Shown here one piece after another: positions 7,058-11,605 of a stretch of DNA of 11,605 nucleotides. Location: positions 1-11,605 of the forward strand of contig DBCI01000077.1 of assembly GCA_002292975.1 (NCBI GenBank), in the 5' to 3' direction. The DNA comes from Polynucleobacter sp. UBA962 (lineage in GTDB: Bacteria > Pseudomonadota > Gammaproteobacteria > Burkholderiales > Burkholderiaceae). The translations under genes were made by a program, and so were the position numbers. Positions within the stretch are counted from its first letter, which is position 1; each line of letters begins with the position of its first letter. A model generated the notes under the pieces. The model saw only the letters and a list, made by a program, of their open reading frames with translations. It did not search any database and was not told the origin of the DNA.

Positions 7058-8026
7058 ATGAAACTGATAGCAAAACTCTTTATTGCATTGACCGTTGTCT
7101 TGGCAAGTAACTTTGCGTTGTCACAAAGTTACCCGGCTAAGTCCATCAAACTTATTGTGCCCTTCCCCCCCGGAGGTCCAACCGATATTGTTGCTAGACC
7201 CTTGGCGCAAATGCTGGGTGAATCGATGAAACAATCGGTCGTTGTTGAAAATAAAGGGGGCGCAGGTGGATCAGTCGCTGCGGATTTTGTGGCTAAGTCA
7301 CCGCCAGACGGCTATACCATCATGGTTGGTACGGTTGGGACGCATGCCATTAACGGCAGCCTCTACAGGCAACTGCCGTATGACATGACCAAAGACTTTA
7401 CGCCAATCGCTTTGGTTGCCAGCGCACCGGTGGTGATCGTAGTGCCCACGAGTAGCAATATCAAAAATTTAGCTGATCTCATTCGCGAGGCGAAGGCAAA
7501 GCCAGAGTTCATTGCATTTGGAACTGCAGGAAATGGAACACCAGGTCATTTAACCGGCGCCCTTTTTGAAACCGCTACCAAGATAAAGCTTAAGCATATT
7601 CCGTATAAAGGTAGCGCCCCTGCCGTCACAGATTTACTAGGCGGACAAATTCCATTGATGTTTGATCCGATTCAATCCGTTTTGCCCCATATCCAATCAG
7701 GCAAGTTAACCGCATTAGCCGTAACTAGCAAAACGCGTTCTCCGCTTTTACCCAATGTGCCAACGGTTGCCGAATCGAACTACCCTAATTTTGAATCGAC
7801 CGCATGGTGGGCTGTATTTGCACCCGCAAAACTTCCCGAAAATGTCACAACGGTTCTTACGAATCAGGTTCAAAAAATTGCATCATCCGCAGCCTTTAAA
7901 GAAAGGCTTGGCAATGTGGGCGTTCAACCGAATACAAACTTCAAAGAATCCCTCAGCAACTTCCAAACCAGAGAGATCGCAAAATGGGCTATTGCTGTGC
8001 GCGACTCTGGCGCCTCACTCGATTAA
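7058..8026 (+). CDS. Bug/TctC family periplasmic solute-binding protein (second of three)
   Basis: First gene of the operon divergent from lysR. It encodes a 322-residue Bug-type periplasmic receptor for a carboxylate-like ligand. A Sec signal peptide (Lys2, Lys6, hydrophobic to about residue 21) probably ends before QSYP. The ligand-pocket loops are canonical: PFPPGGPTD (35-43), VVENKGGAGG (62-71) and PDGYT (83-87). The length and the C-terminal RDSGASLD are typical of the family. The start is fixed by the strongest ribosome site in the window, AAGGAGG, eight bases upstream of the ATG. Its stop is 6 nt before the aconitase X large-subunit gene, which ties it to that hydro-lyase and makes the enzyme's substrate, or a precursor, the likely ligand (inference). 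No TctA/TctB membrane genes accompany it. Confidence 0.95.
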   Translation: MKLIAKLFIALTVVLASNFALSQSYPAKSIKLIVPFPPGGPTDIVARPLAQMLGESMKQSVVVENKGGAGGSVAADFVAKSPPDGYTIMVGTVGTHAINGSLYRQLPYDMTKDFTPIALVASAPVVIVVPTSSNIKNLADLIREAKAKPEFIAFGTAGNGTPGHLTGALFETATKIKLKHIPYKGSAPAVTDLLGGQIPLMFDPIQSVLPHIQSGKLTALAVTSKTRSPLLPNVPTVAESNYPNFESTAWWAVFAPAKLPENVTTVLTNQVQKIASSAAFKERLGNVGVQPNTNFKESLSNFQTREIAKWAIAVRDSGASLD

Positions 8027-8032
8027 AAGAAG

Positions 8033-9268
8033 ATGATGAAATTAAATAGCGAAGAACAAGCGATGTTGGCTGGCGACTTGGGTCCCGTTCGTAAGCTTGC
8101 CATGGAACACCAGGTCAAGGTTGGCGAGTTCTTTGGAGCAGAGGATATGGTGCCTGTTTCCCAAGCACACATCATGGCCGATACCGAAAGTCTAGGCGAG
8201 GCCGGTGTTGTCTGGCTAGAGATGTTGGCAAAACACTCGTCCAAAGATCGCGTGGTTCGCATTCCGACGATTACCGATCCAAGGGGCACTGACTTTAATA
8301 AAGCCAAGCAGCTTGGTCAGACAGACACCATGATTTCGTTGGAGCGTCGCGCCATCGCTGCCTTTGTCAAAATGGGTATTTCCATGACCGATACCTGCAT
8401 CAACTATCAAACGATTATGGCCCCAGTATTTGGTGAGCATGTTGCTTTTGGTGATACGGGTGTGGTGATTTACTCCAATAGTATTTGTGGCGCCCGTTCA
8501 AACTTCGAGGGTGGCCCATCGGCCCTATCCGCTGGCTTAACCGGAAGAACTCCTCGTTATGGCTACCACTTAGACGTGCATCGTCAGCCAACGCATCGCT
8601 TTCGAGTATCTTGGACACCTACTTCGCTCAATGAATGGGGAGCTTTAGGGGGTCTGATTGGTCGCAAATCAGGAACCTATTGGTCTGTTCCAGTGATTGA
8701 GGGTATTGCAGGACGCCCAGGCTCGGATTCGCTCAAGCATTTTGGGGCTGCCATGGCAAGCTTTGGATCATCTGCTTTATTTCACATCGTAGGCGTTACC
8801 CCTGAGGCAATCCATGCCAGAGATTTAAAGTTTGATCATTTGCCGGTGATTGAGATTTCGCAAGCGGACGTGATGGCTTTACAGAAGTCCTATCGCGTGA
8901 GTGATGAGATTGATGTCGTTGTTTTCTCAGCACCTCAATTGAGCTTATTAGAAATGAAATCCGTTGCTGAACTCTGTGCGGGTAAGACATTTAAGAAGCC
9001 CTTATTAGCAGTCACAAGCCCCCAAGTAAAACCGGACTCCGATCGAATGGGGTATACCGAACTCATCGAATCAGCTGGTGGCACGGTTTTTTCTGGAATG
9101 TGTTTCTACCAGTCATACGCTCGAGAAATTGCCGAGGCGAACGGCTGGAAGCGCCTCGCCACGAATAGCGCGAAGATGGTCAATATCTTAGGTGGCTATG
9201 GCTACACACCGATCTTAGCGTCGATGGAGGACTGTGTTCGTGCCGCTGAAACCGGGAGTCTTGCATGA
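8033..9268 (+). CDS. Aconitase X (AcnX, DUF521) catalytic large subunit
   Basis: A 411-residue iron-sulfur hydro-lyase large subunit of the aconitase X family. Characterised relatives include bacterial cis-3-hydroxy-L-proline dehydratase and archaeal mevalonate 5-phosphate dehydratase. Landmarks are LEMLA (62-66), IPTITDPRG (77-85), MTDTCINYQ with Cys122 (118-126), FGEHVAFGD (133-141), SNSICGARSNFEGGPSAL (148-165), TGRTPRYGYH (170-179), SGMCFYQ with Cys357 (354-360) and TNSAKM (377-382). Cys122 and Cys357 sit where the family has conserved cluster-binding cysteines. Several positions differ from the proline-dehydratase branch as I recall it: GDTGVV in place of GESSAV, and Cys152 where Leu is usual. 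The substrate may therefore differ. ATGs occur at both 8033 and 8036, and only a weak AGAAG lies before them, which suggests coupling to the Bug gene 6 nt upstream. It overlaps the swivel-subunit gene by ATGA, as expected for two halves of one enzyme. Confidence 0.92.
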   Translation: MMKLNSEEQAMLAGDLGPVRKLAMEHQVKVGEFFGAEDMVPVSQAHIMADTESLGEAGVVWLEMLAKHSSKDRVVRIPTITDPRGTDFNKAKQLGQTDTMISLERRAIAAFVKMGISMTDTCINYQTIMAPVFGEHVAFGDTGVVIYSNSICGARSNFEGGPSALSAGLTGRTPRYGYHLDVHRQPTHRFRVSWTPTSLNEWGALGGLIGRKSGTYWSVPVIEGIAGRPGSDSLKHFGAAMASFGSSALFHIVGVTPEAIHARDLKFDHLPVIEISQADVMALQKSYRVSDEIDVVVFSAPQLSLLEMKSVAELCAGKTFKKPLLAVTSPQVKPDSDRMGYTELIESAGGTVFSGMCFYQSYAREIAEANGWKRLATNSAKMVNILGGYGYTPILASMEDCVRAAETGSLA

Positions 9269-9669
9269 GTCAAGTCTTTAAAGCAAAACATGCGCAAGGG
9301 GATGTGGTCGAGGGAATTTGCCTAACTGCCCATGATGGATTTTCGGCGCGCTACGATCTAGATCGAATCAACGGCGTTTTTACACGACCCAGCCACAAAC
9401 TATTTGGTGAGGCTTACAACAACAAAATTTTGGTGTTAGATACCGCTAAGGGCGGAGTGGCTAGTGCGTGGATGATCTATGAGATGAAAAAGCGCGGTCT
9501 ATGCCCCTTGGCCATTATTTTTAATACGGTTAATCCCATTCTGGCCCAAGGAGCTGCTCACGGTGGCATTGCCATGCTCAGTGGCTTTGATTGCGACATT
9601 ACGGCAGCGATACCGACTGGTTCAAGTTTGCGAGTTGATCCAAAAAATCAAACGGTTGAAATTCTTTAG
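9265..9669 (+). CDS. Aconitase X swivel-domain (DUF126) small subunit
   Basis: A 134-residue small subunit that completes the AcnX hydro-lyase by closing over the active site. It belongs to the DUF126/AcnX swivel family: GHxL/KLFGEA-like strand around 46-50, NKILVLDTAKGG (53-64), NPILAQGAAHGG (90-101) and a C-terminal TGSSLRVDP (117-125). The catalytic-loop region normally written as a Gly/Ser-rich GRGSxSGS in proline-dehydratase relatives is here AKGGVASAW (61-69), and the N-terminal FSARYDLDRINGV (27-39) also departs from that branch. This points to a separate subfamily with an unassigned substrate; the comparison is from memory. The ATG overlaps the large-subunit stop (ATGA, 9265-9268), indicating translational coupling and 1:1 synthesis. 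In some relatives the two parts are a single polypeptide. Confidence 0.9.
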   Translation: MSQVFKAKHAQGDVVEGICLTAHDGFSARYDLDRINGVFTRPSHKLFGEAYNNKILVLDTAKGGVASAWMIYEMKKRGLCPLAIIFNTVNPILAQGAAHGGIAMLSGFDCDITAAIPTGSSLRVDPKNQTVEIL

Positions 9670-9681
9670 AAAGAACTCGTC

Positions 9682-10392
9682 ATGAACCCTCTTCCCCATC
9701 CCCAGACTCTGTTAGATGCTTTAGCCAAGTTTGATACCCCCACGATTTGTAATGCCCTTGAGTTAATCGAACCAGCGTATCGCAATCAAGGCTTTACCTC
9801 AGAGCCCTTGCAGTGTATTTATCCTGACCTGCCCCCGATGGTTGGCTATGCCCGCACTGGCACGATTCGGGCGATTCAGGGGTCACGAATTAGCCCCGAG
9901 GAGCAAAAAGAACTGCGGATTCAATGGTACCGCTATGTCGATGAAGGCCTTAAGCCCAGTATTGTTGTGTTGCTCGATTTAGATGGTGCACGCGCTGGGT
10001 TTGGGGCATTTTGGGGCGAAGTGAATACCCATGTGCATCGCGGCCTGGGTGTGAAAGGGGTCGTGACCAATGGCTCAATCCGCGATATCCCCATGAATGC
10101 AAGTCATTTTCAATTACTAGCCGGCAGCGTCATGCCCAGTCATGCGCACGTGCATGTCGTCGCTATGGACGTCCCCGTCACCGTTGCTGGAATGGCAGTT
10201 CAGCCCAATGATTTAATTCATGCCGATCAACATGGTGCAGTGGTGATTCCATATGCAGCGGCTGAAAAGATCAATCACGCAGTAGAGTTAATTGCCAAGA
10301 AAGAGGCAGTCATTATTAATGCATCCAAAGAAAGTCATTTTTCGTGGGAGAGCTTGCGCAATGCCATTAATCTGTCAGCAGATATTCACTAA
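9682..10392 (+). CDS. RraA-family protein, probable HMG/CHA-type class II aldolase
   Basis: A 236-residue member of the RraA-like family, which includes metal-dependent 4-hydroxy-4-methyl-2-oxoglutarate / 4-carboxy-4-hydroxy-2-oxoadipate aldolases that release pyruvate. The core motifs are present: DTPTICNALE (18-27), FGAFWGEVNTH (107-117), GVKGVVTNGSIRD (123-135) with the catalytic Arg134 and metal-binding Asp135, and DLIHADQHGAVVIP (177-190). The segment at about 61-95 is an elaboration common in catabolic RraA-like proteins and absent from the shorter RNase E regulator RraA, so an aldolase or decarboxylase role is favoured. It starts 12 nt after the swivel-subunit stop with only a weak purine-rich ribosome site. 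Its position between the AcnX subunits and a Bug receptor suggests that it cleaves the AcnX product (inference). The old label 'dimethylmenaquinone methyltransferase' for such proteins is not supported. Confidence 0.88.
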   Translation: MNPLPHPQTLLDALAKFDTPTICNALELIEPAYRNQGFTSEPLQCIYPDLPPMVGYARTGTIRAIQGSRISPEEQKELRIQWYRYVDEGLKPSIVVLLDLDGARAGFGAFWGEVNTHVHRGLGVKGVVTNGSIRDIPMNASHFQLLAGSVMPSHAHVHVVAMDVPVTVAGMAVQPNDLIHADQHGAVVIPYAAAEKINHAVELIAKKEAVIINASKESHFSWESLRNAINLSADIH

Positions 10393-10407
10393 CAACCAGG
10401 AGATTGT

Positions 10408-11400
10408 ATGAGACATGATCAGTCGAGGTACCCAAGACGTAGCCTATTAGCCGCATTTTTGATACTAGCGCTTCCGTTTACCGCGTTGGCACAATCGAGT
10501 GACTGGCCAAATAGACAAGTCTCGATCATTGTTCCTTTCCCAGCGGGCGGCGCTCTTGACATTACTGCGCGTGAAATCGCATTACGTCTCACGAATAAAT
10601 TCAAACAACCGTTTGTGGTTGAAAATCAACCGGGTGCCGGTGGCCTGAACGCTTCGCGTAGTTTTTCTAAAAATAAGCCTGACGGTTACACCTTGTTAGT
10701 TGCTTCAACCGGGCAGCTGGCCGTTCATCCAGCGGTATTCAAAAACCTCCAGTACAACCCCTTGACGGATTTAACGCCGATTATTCAGTTAACGACTGCG
10801 CCCTTTTTAGTTGCTGTCAACGCAGATTTTCCGGGGAACAATGCGCGTGACCTCGTAGCCTTTATTAAGAAAAATCCGGGTAAGGTCAATTACTCGTCAA
10901 CGGGGATTGGAACCTTAGTCCACTTGGCCGGTGAAATGATTAACATTGAAGCCAATGGGGATGCCACGCATGTGCCGTTTCAAGGTGGCCCGCCGTCGAT
11001 GGCAGCACTCGTTAGTAATAATGTGACCTATACCGCTTCCAATATTTCAAATCCTCTGCCTTTAGTGAAAGCAGGAAAACTTAAAGCAATCGCCACAACG
11101 GGGTCAAAGCGGCCTGCAGAATTGGCAGATATTCCAACCATGCAAGAAAGTGGCTTTCCTAATTTTGAGGTGACGGTTTGGGTTGGCCTGTTTGGACCGA
11201 AGAACCTACCCCCTAACTTAGTGAACGTAATCTATAAAGTGGTCAATGAAACTCTTGCAGATCCCGTCTTGATTAAGAAAATGGCATCGGTGGGTGATGA
11301 GCCAGGCTCCAGAAATCCACAAGAATTCTCCCAGTTCATCGCCAAAGAGGCTAAGAAATTCTCAGTCATTGCCAAACAAGCAAAAATCGAGATTGATTAA
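10408..11400 (+). CDS. Bug/TctC family periplasmic solute-binding protein (third of three)
   Basis: Last gene of the AcnX operon, a 330-residue Bug-type periplasmic receptor. The signal peptide has Arg10-Arg11 before a hydrophobic core (YPRRSLLAAF) and probably ends at ALA before QSSDWP. The paired arginines hint at Tat export, but the match to the Tat consensus is loose and Sec is equally likely. The ligand loops are PFPAGGALD (43-51), VVENQPGAGG (70-79) and PDGYT (91-95). It starts with ATG five bases after AGGAG (10398-10402), 15 nt past the RraA-like gene. It is clearly not a recent copy of the first Bug gene of the operon, since signal peptides and pocket loops differ. The two may serve different acids, or one may act as a sensor; this cannot be decided from the sequence. 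Confidence 0.95.
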   Translation: MRHDQSRYPRRSLLAAFLILALPFTALAQSSDWPNRQVSIIVPFPAGGALDITAREIALRLTNKFKQPFVVENQPGAGGLNASRSFSKNKPDGYTLLVASTGQLAVHPAVFKNLQYNPLTDLTPIIQLTTAPFLVAVNADFPGNNARDLVAFIKKNPGKVNYSSTGIGTLVHLAGEMINIEANGDATHVPFQGGPPSMAALVSNNVTYTASNISNPLPLVKAGKLKAIATTGSKRPAELADIPTMQESGFPNFEVTVWVGLFGPKNLPPNLVNVIYKVVNETLADPVLIKKMASVGDEPGSRNPQEFSQFIAKEAKKFSVIAKQAKIEID

Positions 11401-11442
11401 GGGGGCATATACGAGTGCATCAGCACGATCGCTTGATGTGAC

Positions 11443-11470
11443 AATCACTCTCTATTGCTAGAGATTATTT
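11443..11470. terminator. Weak hairpin at the end of the operon, possible bidirectional terminator
   Basis: TCTCTA (11449-11454) and TAGAGA (11459-11464) form a 6-bp stem with the tetraloop TTGC, followed on the + strand by TTATTT. It sits between the end of the third Bug gene (11400) and the stop codon of the minus-strand gene at 11465, so it is placed where a shared terminator would be expected. The stem is AT-rich and the T-tract is broken, so confidence is low. Confidence 0.35.
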
Positions 11471-11605
11471 GTCCTGCTTGCTGTCTTTGCTGACCTTACC
11501 GAGGATGGATTGCAGCAGTGGGTTTGTTTTAATGCCGTCTTTACCTTTACCGGCCTTCTTGGCGAGATCGGCCTTGGTGGCGTTTTTCATGCGGTGGGCA
11601 ATGGT
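11465..11605 (-). CDS. Unrecognised Lys/Ala-rich protein, C-terminal 46 residues only
   Basis: The minus-strand frame is open from the right edge to a TAA at 11465-11467. It gives 46 residues that begin TIAHRMKNATK and end SKDSKQDK. The stretch is rich in Lys, Ala and Gly (KADLAKKAGKGKDG) and uses GC-ending codons such as GCC, AAG and GGC in the region's coding style, which supports a real gene. An internal ATG at 11588-11590 has no ribosome site before it, so the gene most likely starts beyond the window. A basic, flexible C-terminal tail of a nucleic-acid-binding protein is possible, but I do not recognise the family. It is convergent with the AcnX operon and separated from it by 64 bp. Confidence 0.55.
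   Translation of the reverse strand, partial: TIAHRMKNATKADLAKKAGKGKDGIKTNPLLQSILGKVSKDSKQDK

Noticed and set aside
8033..9669. True aconitase or archaeal-type mevalonate-5-phosphate dehydratase
   Set aside because: The sequence follows the AcnX (DUF521/DUF126) pattern, not the classical aconitase domains. No mevalonate pathway genes are nearby and bacteria of this group use the MEP pathway.
9682..10392. RraA-like protein as RNase E inhibitor or menaquinone methyltransferase
   Set aside because: The operon context, the extra segment at about 61-95 and the GSIRD metal motif fit catabolic RraA-type aldolases better. The methyltransferase label is a historical misannotation of this fold.

Overview
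The window looks like a chromosomal segment of a betaproteobacterium in the Burkholderiales. The main reasons are three Bug/TctC-type periplasmic binding proteins in 11.6 kb, a BKACE-family enzyme and an AcnX/RraA gene set, all typical of that order. The moderate GC content (42-55 % in the coding lines I counted, about 30-40 % in the LysR gene) suggests a Polynucleobacter-like freshwater lineage rather than a high-GC Burkholderia or Cupriavidus. That placement is inference. No mobile element, tRNA, rRNA or CRISPR array was seen.

Layout from left to right. (1) The 3' part of fhs (formate-tetrahydrofolate ligase) runs in from the left edge on the + strand. (2) A long minus-strand block follows, listed here in transcription order: a LysR regulator (6969-6058), a TauD/TfdA-type Fe(II)/2-oxoglutarate dioxygenase (5899-4826), an unusual fusion of an NMT1/SsuA-like periplasmic binding domain with a TRIC/UPF0126 membrane domain (4796 or 4829 to 3084), a Bug binding protein (2927-1932), a hairpin resembling a terminator (about 1880-1913), and a BKACE (DUF849) enzyme (1850-1029). 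The last gene meets fhs tail to tail, and the two share a TTAA that supplies both stop codons. (3) Divergent from lysR is a compact + strand operon: Bug - aconitase X large subunit - aconitase X swivel subunit - RraA/HMG-aldolase-like protein - Bug (7058-11400). Gaps inside it run from a 4-nt overlap to 15 nt. (4) At the right edge is the 3' end of an unrecognised Lys/Ala-rich minus-strand gene.

How the genes may work together. The + strand operon reads as a carboxylic-acid utilisation cassette. Two periplasmic Bug proteins would capture an organic acid, a two-subunit AcnX-type hydro-lyase would dehydrate or hydrate it, and an RraA-type class II aldolase would cleave the product, possibly to pyruvate or oxaloacetate. 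The neighbouring LysR protein probably controls it: the lysR/bug intergenic region holds a 10-bp perfect inverted repeat with an 11-bp spacer (a T-N11-A LysR-type site), placed just upstream of a plausible promoter. No tripartite tricarboxylate membrane subunits (TctA/TctB) are present, so transport would need partners encoded elsewhere.

The minus-strand block also pairs binding proteins with catabolic-type enzymes (dioxygenase, beta-keto acid cleavage enzyme), but no pathway can be assigned. The most unusual object is the binding-protein/TRIC-channel fusion, which directly follows the dioxygenase gene.
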